NCBI GenBank assembly: GCA_910580005.1
Contig: CAJTXH010000114.1
Span: forward strand, 1-8,816
Source of the DNA: an uncultured Lachnospiraceae bacterium
GTDB taxonomy: Bacteria; Bacillota; Clostridia; Lachnospirales; Lachnospiraceae
Length of the DNA stretch: 8,816 nt
Direction: 5' to 3'
Below are positions 1-6,123 of this stretch, one piece after another. The notes under the pieces are model-generated. The model was not told the DNA's origin and did no database searches. It was given only the letters and a program-made list of their open reading frames with translations. Each line of letters opens with the position of its first letter. The stretch's first letter is position 1. The translations under genes were made by a program, and so were the position numbers.

Positions 1-3
1 AAC

Positions 4-53
4 CGTCCGTTTTTACACAAATACAGGATAACTGGAAATTTATGAAACGGACG
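4..53. repeat. Inverted repeat with 32-nt spacer
   Basis: CGTCCGTTT at 4-12 is matched by AAACGGACG at 45-53, a perfect 9-bp pairing extendable by one G-T pair. The loop is too long and there is no following T-run, so this is not a normal intrinsic terminator. It could be a protein binding site or part of a structured element cut by the window edge. Confidence 0.5.
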
Positions 54-74
54 TGAAAATTTGGTATCTTATAA

Positions 75-104
75 TTGACATAATAGTAAGATTAATCGTA
101 TAAT
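75..104 (+). promoter_or_regulatory. Near-consensus sigma-A promoter
   Basis: TTGACA at 75-80 and TATAAT at 99-104 are both perfect hexamers, separated by 18 bp. A transcript would start near 111. The first gene downstream is the spore protein at 301, about 190 nt away, which is odd because spore protein genes of this type are normally read by a forespore sigma factor. Two copies of ATAATAGTAA (80-89 and 100-109), 20 bp apart, sit on the promoter, one just after the -35 box and one over the -10 box. Confidence 0.6.
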
Positions 105-170
105 AGTAAATATTTCTAAGGATACAAAAATAGGGGGATTTTCTATAGTATTTCTTTTTACATAATGCCT

Positions 171-208
171 GTTATAATAGCAGTCTTTAACAGACTGTGA
201 ATAGTAAC
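171..208. repeat. Degenerate palindromic repeat unit
   Basis: A core hairpin CAGTCT (181-186), loop TTAAC, AGACTG (192-197) is enclosed by imperfectly pairing arms that begin GTTATAAT (171) and end ATAGTAAC (201-208). The layout, GTTA arm, inner stem, ATAGTAAC arm, is the same as in the better preserved element at 8751-8787. I read both as members of one dispersed intergenic repeat, this one decayed. It may also act simply as an RNA hairpin in the leader of the spore protein transcript. Confidence 0.4.
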
Positions 209-300
209 GCCTGTAACTGGCAATAATATATATATATAATAATATAGCAGTATAGAAAAGAGGGTAATTTGTGCTGCAGGAAGCGGCATAGGAGGGTTTT

Positions 301-531
301 ATGACAAAAAAGAAGAAAATAGAAGTTAAAACTATAGAGGATATTAAAAAACTTGAAAAAGAAGAGCAGGCAAAGTGGGAGATTGCAGCAGAAATAGGGC
401 TTTTTGACAAAGTTACAAGTACTGGCTGGAAATCCCTTACATCAAGGGAAAGCGGCAGGATTGGCGGCATACTTGCTTCAAGAAGCAAAATTGCTTCGGG
501 AAGCAATGGGGAAAATAAGAAAACGGATTAA
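301..531 (+). CDS. Small acid-soluble spore protein, alpha/beta type
   Basis: This 76-residue lysine-rich protein resembles clostridial SspF-like alpha/beta spore proteins, which coat spore DNA in the forespore and are degraded on germination. The family core is visible from residue 25 to 56: KWEIAAEIGLFDKV, then GWKSLTSRESGRIGG, matching the family pattern of two helices and a turn. Residues 26-31 (WEIAAE) match the recognition site of the germination protease, with the expected cut between Glu27 and Ile28. The Lys-rich first 25 residues and the Ser/Lys tail are longer and more variable than usual. The start is set by GGAGGG at 291-296, 4 nt before the ATG. Expression in the late forespore is expected from family knowledge, but no clear forespore promoter is seen. 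The last third of the gene carries a duplicated palindrome (473-506). Cysteinyl-tRNA synthetase follows after about 105 bp and a strong hairpin. Confidence 0.8.
   Translation: MTKKKKIEVKTIEDIKKLEKEEQAKWEIAAEIGLFDKVTSTGWKSLTSRESGRIGGILASRSKIASGSNGENKKTD
473..506 (+). repeat. Tandem palindrome inside the spore protein gene
   Basis: TTGCTTC-AA-GAAGCAA (473-488) is followed after AA by TTGCTTC-GG-GAAGCAA (491-506). The two units differ only in the central two bases and lie 18 bp apart, so each keeps the reading frame; they encode the related peptides LASRSK and IASGSN. The pattern looks like a recent duplication of a palindrome within the C-terminal tail, and the mRNA can fold as two hairpins or one longer one. 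Confidence 0.75.
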
Positions 532-537
532 TGAAAA

Positions 538-573
538 TGTATTTGTGCCTGTGCGCTGCCTGGCACAAATACA
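538..573 (+). terminator. 12-bp stem-loop after the spore protein gene
   Basis: TGTATTTGTGCC (538-549) pairs perfectly with GGCACAAATACA (562-573) around a 12-nt loop, starting 7 nt after the stop codon. The position suggests a transcript end or a 3' stabilising structure for the spore gene. The T-run expected of an intrinsic terminator is missing on the plus strand, so the call is tentative; it could be part of the cysS leader instead. A second small hairpin follows at 585-608 (CCTGG-TATT-CCAGG core). No T-box motif is present. Confidence 0.45.
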
Positions 574-625
574 CCTTAATCCCTATATCCCTGGTATTCC
601 AGGTATATTATAAGCAGCGTAGAAA

Positions 626-633
626 TGAGGAAG
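626..633 (+). promoter_or_regulatory. Ribosome binding site deciding the cysS start
   Basis: TGAGGAAG lies just before the ATG at 637. It overlaps the in-frame ATG at 625, which itself has no purine-rich site upstream, so 637 is the better start. Confidence 0.65.
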
Positions 634-636
634 TTT

Positions 637-2049
637 ATGGCTATATTTAACCTATATAATACTTTAACTAAAAAAACAGAAGAATTTAAACCAAATGAAG
701 AGGGCAAAGTCCGCATGTATACATGTGGGCCTACTGTTTACCATTTTGCGCATATAGGCAACCTGCGCAGTTATATTATGGAGGATGTGCTTGAGAAGTA
801 TCTGAGGTATGTAGGATATGATGTTATGCGTGTAATGAACATAACAGATGTTGGGCATCTTACAAGCGATGCTGACAGTGGGGAAGACAAAATGCTGAAA
901 GGTGCAAAACGTGAGCATAAATCAGTGATGGAAATAGCAGAGTTTTATAAGAAAGCTTTTTTTGATGACTGTGCCAGGCTGAATATTAAAACACCTGATG
1001 TAACAGAGCCTGCAACAAACTGCATACCAGAATTTATACATATGATTGAAGAACTTTTAAAAAAGGGTTATGCATATGAGGCAGGGGGCAATGTATATTT
1101 TGATACTTCAAAGCTTAAGGAATATTATGTGCTTTCTAACCAGAATGAAGAAGAATTACAAGTCGCTGTGCGTGATGATGTGGAAGAAGATATTAATAAA
1201 AGAAACAAAACAGACTTTGTACTCTGGTTTACAAAGTCCAAGTTTGATGAACAGGAACTGAAATGGGAAAGCCCATGGGGGACCGGATATCCTGGCTGGC
1301 ATATAGAATGTTCAAGTATAAGTATTAAGCATCTGGGTGAATACCTGGATATCCATTGTGGCGGTGTTGACAATATTTTCCCACACCACACTAATGAAAT
1401 AGCACAAAGTGAGGCTTATCTTGGACATAAATGGTGTAATTACTGGTTCCATGTACAGCACCTTAATGACCAGACTGGCAAAATGAGCAAATCAAAAGGG
1501 GGGTTTCTTACAGTGTCCCTGCTTGAAGAAAAAGGTTATAACCCGCTTGTTTACAGGATGTTCTGCTTACAGTCGCACTACCGCAAGCCACTGCTTTTTA
1601 GTTTTGATGTCCTTAATAATACAGAGACAGCCTATGAAAAACTGGTTAATAAAATTGCGGCGCTTGATGAAGATGGCGCATTAATGCAGCAGGATATTGA
1701 AGAATACAGGAAACAGTTTAATGAGGCAATGGGAAATGACCTTAATACATCCCAGGCACTTACGGTACTTTATGATGTGCTGAAATCTGGCTTAAATAAT
1801 GCAAGTAAAAGATATCTTATAGAAGATTTTGACCAGGTACTTTCACTTGGTCTGCTTGATGCTGCTGACAGCAGCATAGAATTTGATGAGAGCATTGTAG
1901 AATTTGCAGAAAAACTTATAGAAGAAAGAAAACAGGCACGTAAAAACAAAGATTTTGTAAAAGCTGATGCAATAAGGACAGAACTTGCAGAGAAAGGCAT
2001 AGAAATAAAAGACACAAGAGAAGGGACAGTCTGGACAATGGCAAGATAA
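637..2049 (+). CDS. cysS: Cysteine--tRNA ligase
   Basis: Class I aminoacyl-tRNA synthetase that joins cysteine to tRNA(Cys) in the cytoplasm using ATP. At 470 residues it is close to the usual length (about 460). Visible signatures: TCGPTVY near residue 29, the HIGH-type motif HIGN (39-42), KMSKS (282-286), and the zinc ligands Cys30, Cys225 (in WHIECSS), His250 and Glu254 (in FPHHTNEIAQ). All key residues are intact, so it should be active. The stretch MNITDVGHLTSDADSGEDKM (about 67-86) and LNDQTGKMSKSKGGFLT mark it as the divergent bacterial form, not the type with NFTDVDDKI; from memory, Clostridia with this form often also carry a second, canonical cysS. The C-terminal part (residues 335-470) is the helical tRNA-binding region. 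Start chosen for its ribosome binding site; 625 is an upstream alternative. No T-box leader is seen; transcription is closed by the stem-loop at 2058. Confidence 0.95.
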   Translation: MAIFNLYNTLTKKTEEFKPNEEGKVRMYTCGPTVYHFAHIGNLRSYIMEDVLEKYLRYVGYDVMRVMNITDVGHLTSDADSGEDKMLKGAKREHKSVMEIAEFYKKAFFDDCARLNIKTPDVTEPATNCIPEFIHMIEELLKKGYAYEAGGNVYFDTSKLKEYYVLSNQNEEELQVAVRDDVEEDINKRNKTDFVLWFTKSKFDEQELKWESPWGTGYPGWHIECSSISIKHLGEYLDIHCGGVDNIFPHHTNEIAQSEAYLGHKWCNYWFHVQHLNDQTGKMSKSKGGFLTVSLLEEKGYNPLVYRMFCLQSHYRKPLLFSFDVLNNTETAYEKLVNKIAALDEDGALMQQDIEEYRKQFNEAMGNDLNTSQALTVLYDVLKSGLNNASKRYLIEDFDQVLSLGLLDAADSSIEFDESIVEFAEKLIEERKQARKNKDFVKADAIRTELAEKGIEIKDTREGTVWTMAR

Positions 2050-2057
2050 AACCAGAA

Positions 2058-2100
2058 TAAACTCCCTGGCTTGCAAGTTATTTGTAAGCCAGGGAGTTTG
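2058..2100. terminator. Strong stem-loop terminator between convergent genes
   Basis: An 18-bp stem (2059-2076 with 2082-2099, one G-T pair) with the 5-nt loop GTTAT starts 9 nt after the cysS stop codon. The stem is GC-rich in the middle (CCCTGGC). T-rich sequence follows on both sides (TTTGAATTGTTG on plus, TTTATTCTGGTTTT on minus), so it may end transcripts from cysS and from the convergent gene at 2156. Confidence 0.85.
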
Positions 2101-2155
2101 AATTGTTGTACCTTTTAATGAGTTTGTTGTTTTAATAGTTATTTATTTTTCGTCT

Positions 2156-3451
2156 CTATTGCAGGCTTTGCAGTTCCTGTAAAAATTCCAGTACATGAAG
2201 TGCTTCATTATGTAAGACCATCTGCTGTTCAAGTTTTGACATATCTTCTGTAATCTTGTAGTTATCAGTATGTGTGCTAAATTCAGCAAATTTTTCATCA
2301 TTTAAGTATAATTTAATTCCATCAAGGCTGTTAAATTTAACAGAAAAGTTTATATTATTCCATGGAAGAAGCTTTTCATCTTTATAGCAGCCCTTTGTCG
2401 TTATAAGGCATTTTTCATAAATTAACGGATATTCTCCTTCCTGCAGGGCAATATTGCTGTTATGCACACATTCTAAAAACTGTGCCTGGTCACTTATATA
2501 TGAAAAGAGCCCTGGATGTTCTGCAATAATAACTGGCCCATATTCACAGTGCCCGCTTATGTACTTGTACGCATTATGTTTAAATGCCAGTTGTATCATT
2601 TTATTATAAATATCTTTTCCAGGTATATCTAGTGTAATATAAGGTATATCTTCTTCTTTGGTATTTTTTTCATCCTGGATTCCTGGCTTTTTATATTGTT
2701 CTGCTGGTGGTGTACTAAAATCCTCTTTTAGAGGGGTTTTAAGGTTTAAAGGGGTGTATCTGCTTGCATCATGGCTCTTTATTCCAAATGGCACATAATT
2801 GTCATCCAGCAGTATAATTTCCTCATTTTGAAGGTCTGGAAACTGTTTTGCAATTCTCTTTAATACTTCCCATTCATCCTGGGAATTTTCTTTATTACTT
2901 TCTTCAATTGCCATAAGTGCAGCATTAATTTCATCTTTATTGGAAGTTCCCCAGTAAACCGGATGTGGCTGGAATGCTGAATGGTAATTGCCGCTTGAAT
3001 AATTAAAAAAGCAGGAACAAGGGATTTTTTCATATAATTCTTTTTTAGCGCCGTCTATATTTTTAACAACAAGGTTATAACAGCCATTAATTGTTTCAGC
3101 CCCGTCATGGGCAATAAGATTAGCTATTGCCATTACAGTCAGTGGCTGTGTCTTTACAATAATGCCAGGTACAAGAAGCCCTTCTTCATAAATTTCCTTA
3201 AGGTAACTGTCAGGTATTTTACCTGTACCACGCCATAAAAAGAATAATGCCAGAAGCCCAAAAGCTATTGTAAAAGCCAGCTTAACCCGGAAAAGTGCTA
3301 TTGCAAGTATTATACATATAACACATATTATTTTAGACTCTTTGCGCTGTTTTAAAACAACTCCTGTTATTTCATCCATTTTTCTTATGCGCTTTGGGTC
3401 AGGGTGTATTCCTGATTTAATACTTGCTTCAAATTGTGAATAATCTGTCAT
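2156..3451 (-). CDS. Membrane-anchored protein, DUF3239-like region, unknown function
   Basis: A 431-residue protein whose function I do not recognise. Two hydrophobic helices lie close together (about residues 39-55 and 57-73), with a basic stretch before them (KQRKESK), suggesting a hairpin anchor that leaves both ends in the cytoplasm. Residues 80-225 (GLLVPGIIVKTQPL, then HPVYWGTSNKDEINAAL and DEWEVLKRI) recall the DUF3239 family; this is from memory and not verified. A hydrophilic linker (about 228-268, rich in Pro, Lys, Asp) leads to a second folded domain (270-431) with a mixed strand pattern and a final Leu/Gln-rich helix that may form a coiled coil. The start has GGAGG 7 nt upstream of the ATG. 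It lies 102 bp downstream of another membrane-protein gene on the same strand, with no clear terminator between, so the two probably form one operon and may work together. The protein appears intact. Confidence 0.8.
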   Translation of the reverse strand: MTDYSQFEASIKSGIHPDPKRIRKMDEITGVVLKQRKESKIICVICIILAIALFRVKLAFTIAFGLLALFFLWRGTGKIPDSYLKEIYEEGLLVPGIIVKTQPLTVMAIANLIAHDGAETINGCYNLVVKNIDGAKKELYEKIPCSCFFNYSSGNYHSAFQPHPVYWGTSNKDEINAALMAIEESNKENSQDEWEVLKRIAKQFPDLQNEEIILLDDNYVPFGIKSHDASRYTPLNLKTPLKEDFSTPPAEQYKKPGIQDEKNTKEEDIPYITLDIPGKDIYNKMIQLAFKHNAYKYISGHCEYGPVIIAEHPGLFSYISDQAQFLECVHNSNIALQEGEYPLIYEKCLITTKGCYKDEKLLPWNNINFSVKFNSLDGIKLYLNDEKFAEFSTHTDNYKITEDMSKLEQQMVLHNEALHVLEFLQELQSLQ

Positions 3452-3520
3452 TTAAAATCCTCCATTTCCCTGTAAAATATATATAATTTAAGTGTTGCTG
3501 GTGTCTTGCCAAGGCAACAG

Positions 3521-3535
3521 GTAATAAATTATTAC
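3521..3535. repeat. AT-rich palindrome between the two membrane-protein genes
   Basis: GTAATA (3521-3526) pairs with TATTAC (3530-3535) around the loop AAT, in the 102-bp gap of the minus-strand gene pair. It lacks GC pairs and a clear T-run, so it is more likely a binding site or weak RNA hairpin than a terminator. Confidence 0.35.
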
Positions 3536-3553
3536 TATGTATATATTATAGAA

Positions 3554-4822
3554 TTACATTTTCATAATACAAAGTACAAACAATCCAATAGCAGAAGCCA
3601 TCATAAACAGATAGAACAGTTTAAGTATGGCAGGTGCTTCAGTTTCTTTGCTTAAAAATTTTTTAGTGCCTTCATATTCATATTTGTCTTCTGTACTTGT
3701 AATAACCATTTCTTTCTGCAGGGTGCGTATAAACCTGGCAGCATTAGCAAAGAAAATAAGTGCAATATAAAAGAAACCTCCTTTAAACAGGAACTCCTGC
3801 AAACCATCCCCAAGCTTAAATATAGCAAGCACGCATAAAAGAATTGCTAAAATGCCAATTATCCAGTTAAAAATTATCCATCTGAAGGCTTTTCTTTTTG
3901 ACTCATCTGTTACAACAATTACTGAGGCATCTTCTGGCTTGTACCGGCTTCTTGTAAGAAGTGAACGTCCTGTATCATTGTCTATTTCTAAATATTCTAT
4001 AAGTTCATTTTCATTGAATTTTGTTTTGCCGGTTTTTTTATCAAGCCTGCCGCTGTTTTCCATATATGATAAAGATACATAAAATTTATCATTAAGGCTG
4101 GAAGTATACAGTGAAATTTTGAAATGGTCTACATTAACTTCATGAAGAGGTTCTAAATAAGAAAGCATTGTACAATCCCCTAAAAGAAGCCTTGATATAA
4201 ATAACTCATCATCTTCTGGGACACTGCTTGTAAATATAAATTTTCTCATCCATTTGCAAGAAGTTTCGCAAAAAGGCTTGCGGCTGTTTTTATAAAATTC
4301 TGATGCAAAAAATATTATTGAAATAATACACGAAATAATAAGTATAATAATACATATATTACCTGGCATTGTAAAATAAACTCCGCCTTTTTTTCCGGTA
4401 ATTGCAGCACCATTATTTTTAAGCATAGAAAGTGCATTAGTTAATTCTTTAAAATAGAAAACCTTCAAAATTCCTGGCAGTGGTTCATTTAACAAATAGA
4501 ATGATTTCATAATAAACATGCTTTTTACTGGCAAATAAAAAATTATAATGAAATACCAGTAAGAAAGCCCAAGAATAATGCCGCTTATAGCAGAAAAAAC
4601 AGGATTACGCACCTTCCCTGCCTTTACACAGCACAATGCGCTATACCTTGCAGTTCCTATTGCAGCAAAAATAAAAATAATGGCATCAAATAAAGAATAT
4701 GTTAAAAAGTGTATACAGAATATACATACAAATGCACATATAGCCATTATAAAAAGAGTAATAATGAAAACAGGAAAAAATAACAAGGAAATTTTTCCTG
4801 ATGGTTTGTAAACATGGTTCAT
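3554..4822 (-). CDS. Multi-pass membrane protein of unknown function
   Basis: A 422-residue integral membrane protein with no function I can name. About seven hydrophobic helices are visible: near residues 12-38, 42-62, 75-97 and 155-174 in the N-terminal half, and 315-336, 347-362 and 399-420 in the C-terminal half. A soluble region of about 140 residues (175-314) separates the two groups; it begins with a Cys pair (PFCETSCKW) that could bind metal or form a disulfide. The protein opens MNHVYKPSGK and has KVRNP before the third helix; I recall similar signatures in uncharacterised membrane proteins. An upstream in-frame ATG (4870) would add 16 residues, but the purine-rich GGAGGG at 4832-4837 fits the start used here. 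A minus-strand promoter lies at 4903-4931. The gene leads a probable two-gene operon with the DUF3239-like protein and is divergent from galM. Confidence 0.8.
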   Translation of the reverse strand: MNHVYKPSGKISLLFFPVFIITLFIMAICAFVCIFCIHFLTYSLFDAIIFIFAAIGTARYSALCCVKAGKVRNPVFSAISGIILGLSYWYFIIIFYLPVKSMFIMKSFYLLNEPLPGILKVFYFKELTNALSMLKNNGAAITGKKGGVYFTMPGNICIIILIISCIISIIFFASEFYKNSRKPFCETSCKWMRKFIFTSSVPEDDELFISRLLLGDCTMLSYLEPLHEVNVDHFKISLYTSSLNDKFYVSLSYMENSGRLDKKTGKTKFNENELIEYLEIDNDTGRSLLTRSRYKPEDASVIVVTDESKRKAFRWIIFNWIIGILAILLCVLAIFKLGDGLQEFLFKGGFFYIALIFFANAARFIRTLQKEMVITSTEDKYEYEGTKKFLSKETEAPAILKLFYLFMMASAIGLFVLCIMKM

Positions 4823-4831
4823 GTTCCAGCT

Positions 4832-4837
4832 CCCTCC
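4832..4837 (-). promoter_or_regulatory. Ribosome binding site deciding the membrane-protein start
   Basis: GGAGGG on the minus strand sits 9 nt before the ATG at 4822 and lies inside the longer open frame that begins at 4870, arguing for the shorter protein. Confidence 0.65.
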
Positions 4838-4902
4838 CCCAAAAAAGCTGCCTTGAATAAAAAACAGCAATAAAAGCTTTTTTGTGTTAGCAATCCATTG
4901 CC

Positions 4903-4931
4903 ATGTTAACAGTTTGTCCTGCAGATGTCAA
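4903..4931 (-). promoter_or_regulatory. Sigma-A promoter for the membrane-protein pair
   Basis: Minus-strand TTGACA (4931-4926, perfect) and TAACAT (4908-4903, 4 of 6) are 17 bp apart. The transcript would begin near 4896, leaving a leader of about 74 nt before the ATG at 4822. Confidence 0.6.
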
Positions 4932-4933
4932 GG

Positions 4934-4954
4934 AAATTACTTGTAAAGTAATTT
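4934..4954. promoter_or_regulatory. Palindromic operator candidate between divergent promoters
   Basis: AAATTACTT (4934-4942) and AAGTAATTT (4946-4954) form a perfect 9-bp inverted repeat around GTA. It covers the -35 box of the galM promoter and starts 2 bp from the -35 box of the opposite promoter, an ideal place for a dimeric regulator controlling both directions. The following T-run also gives it the look of an AT-rich terminator, but no plus-strand gene lies upstream to be terminated. The regulator is not identified. Confidence 0.55.
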
Positions 4955-4969
4955 TTTATTTGATATACT
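4941..4969 (+). promoter_or_regulatory. Sigma-A promoter for galM
   Basis: TTGTAA (4941-4946, 4 of 6) and TATACT (4964-4969, 5 of 6) are separated by 17 bp. Start of transcription is expected near 4976, giving a leader of about 40 nt with the ribosome binding site at 5003-5008. Confidence 0.6.
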
Positions 4970-5002
4970 AAGGGCTGGAGCATGTTTTTCTATAAATTTA
5001 TT

Positions 5003-5008
5003 GGGAGG
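5003..5008 (+). promoter_or_regulatory. Ribosome binding site deciding the galM start
   Basis: GGGAGG lies 7 nt before the ATG at 5016. The in-frame TTG at 5001 would start upstream of this site and is rejected. Confidence 0.85.
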
Positions 5009-5015
5009 TTATAAA

Positions 5016-6080
5016 ATGAGTATTGCAAAGAACAAGTTTGGAGTGGACAAGGCAGGCAATGAGGTTACAAAGTACACATTAAAGAACAAGAATGGGATGG
5101 AAGTTTCTTTTATTGATTTAGGTGCAGTTATTACAAATATTATTGTACCTGGCAGGGATGGTGTATTTGAGGATATTGCACTTGGTTATGATGAAACCGC
5201 ACCATATGAAGTAAATAAAAAATGTTTTGGCGCACCTGTCGGAAGATATGCCAACAGGATTTCTAATGCAAAATTTGTTTTAAACGGCAATGAATACAGG
5301 CTTGACCAGAATGATGAAACAAACTGCCTGCATGGAGGTAATTTCAGGTATAACTGCTGTATGTATAATACAGAGTATGGGGAGTCCGGGGAAGAAAATA
5401 AAATTATATTTTCAAGGCATAGCCCTGATGGTGAACAGGGCTTCCCAGGAAACCTTGATTACTCAGTTATTTATGTACTTGATGATGAAGACGGGCTTAC
5501 AATAGAATATAATGCAAAATGTGACCAGGACACAATAATCAATTTTACTAACCATACTTACTTTAATCTTGGAAAAGGCGGGCATAAATGCCCTGATGTA
5601 TTAAACCAGGAAGTCCAGATAGAAGCAGATTATTATACACCTGTAGATGATATACTTATACCTACAGGAGAGTTAAAAGAGCTTGCAGGAACAGCGCTTG
5701 ATTTCAGGGAATTTAAGAAGCTTGGGGATGGAATTGGAAAAAAAGATGCTTATGGCAATGTAGTAACAGGCTATGACCATAATTTTGCTTTAAGAACTAA
5801 TGGCAAATATGCTGTAAGAAAAGCAGCGCAGTTCCGTGATAACAGTACAGGGCGTATTATGGAAGTGCTTACTGACCAGCCGGGAATGCAGCTTTACACT
5901 GCTAATGACATTGATATGGATGGCTGCAAAGATGGCGTACATTATGGTAATTTCTGTGGTGCATGTTTTGAAACACAGAACTTTCCAAATGCTATAAATA
6001 CAGAAGGTTTCCCAAATGCTGTATTAAAGGCAGGGGAGCAGTTTAAAAGTATGACAGTATACCGTTTTAAGACATTTTAG
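5016..6080 (+). CDS. galM: Aldose 1-epimerase (mutarotase)
   Basis: A 354-residue cytoplasmic enzyme that interconverts alpha and beta anomers of galactose or glucose, feeding the Leloir pathway. The length is normal for the family. Signatures in order: GAVITNIIVPGRDG (about 36-49), GAPVGRYANRI (72-82), LHGG with His106, NFTNHTYFNL with the general-acid His180, GYDHNF with Asp254 and FETQNFPNA with the general-base Glu319. All the usual catalytic residues are therefore present. The substrate sugar cannot be told from sequence alone, and no galK or galT lies in this window. The gene has its own promoter with a palindromic operator at the -35 box, suggesting control by a local or global repressor. 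A receiver-Hpt gene follows after 43 bp with no terminator between, so the two are probably co-transcribed. Confidence 0.95.
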   Translation: MSIAKNKFGVDKAGNEVTKYTLKNKNGMEVSFIDLGAVITNIIVPGRDGVFEDIALGYDETAPYEVNKKCFGAPVGRYANRISNAKFVLNGNEYRLDQNDETNCLHGGNFRYNCCMYNTEYGESGEENKIIFSRHSPDGEQGFPGNLDYSVIYVLDDEDGLTIEYNAKCDQDTIINFTNHTYFNLGKGGHKCPDVLNQEVQIEADYYTPVDDILIPTGELKELAGTALDFREFKKLGDGIGKKDAYGNVVTGYDHNFALRTNGKYAVRKAAQFRDNSTGRIMEVLTDQPGMQLYTANDIDMDGCKDGVHYGNFCGACFETQNFPNAINTEGFPNAVLKAGEQFKSMTVYRFKTF

Positions 6081-6123
6081 ATTGCCATTCTGCCAGGTTT
6101 AAGGAATATCATGGAGGGTTTAT

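Larger units (their letters stand above)
1..300. other. Non-coding region upstream of the spore protein gene
   Basis: No convincing gene lies in these 300 bases. They contain, in order, a 9-bp inverted repeat (4-12 with 45-53), a near-consensus sigma-A promoter (75-104) carrying a 10-bp direct repeat, a hairpin unit (171-208) similar in layout to the repeat at the window's right end, an AT-rich run near 223-245, and the spore gene's ribosome binding site (291-296). A possible forespore-type promoter (TGAATA at 198-203, then CAATAATA at 221 after 17 bp) fits loosely with a sigma-G gene but is too degenerate to call. A short frame ending at 54-56 might be the tail of an upstream gene; this cannot be judged here. 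Confidence 0.6.

Noticed and set aside
3..56. Possible C-terminal tail of an upstream gene (PSVFTQIQDNWKFMKRT)
   Set aside because: Seventeen residues open at the window edge cannot be distinguished from chance, and other frames are equally short.
165..200. 11-codon small frame (MPVIIAVFNRL)
   Set aside because: The only purine-rich run upstream (AGGGGG at 132-137) is 27 nt away, too far to act as a ribosome binding site, and the frame consists mostly of hairpin sequence.
69..506. 145-residue open frame on the minus strand
   Set aside because: It runs antisense through the spore protein gene and the repeat-bearing leader, has no ribosome binding site and encodes low-complexity hydrophobic sequence.
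404..613. 69-residue plus-strand frame overlapping the spore gene end
   Set aside because: It is out of frame with a well-supported gene, lacks a ribosome binding site and reads through the hairpin at 538-573.
532..636. T-box riboswitch in front of cysS
   Set aside because: The gap is too short and the conserved T-box sequence is absent.
4934..4960. Intrinsic terminator (inverted repeat followed by T-run)
   Set aside because: The stem is almost all A-T, no plus-strand gene lies upstream, and it overlaps a good -35 box, so an operator is more likely.
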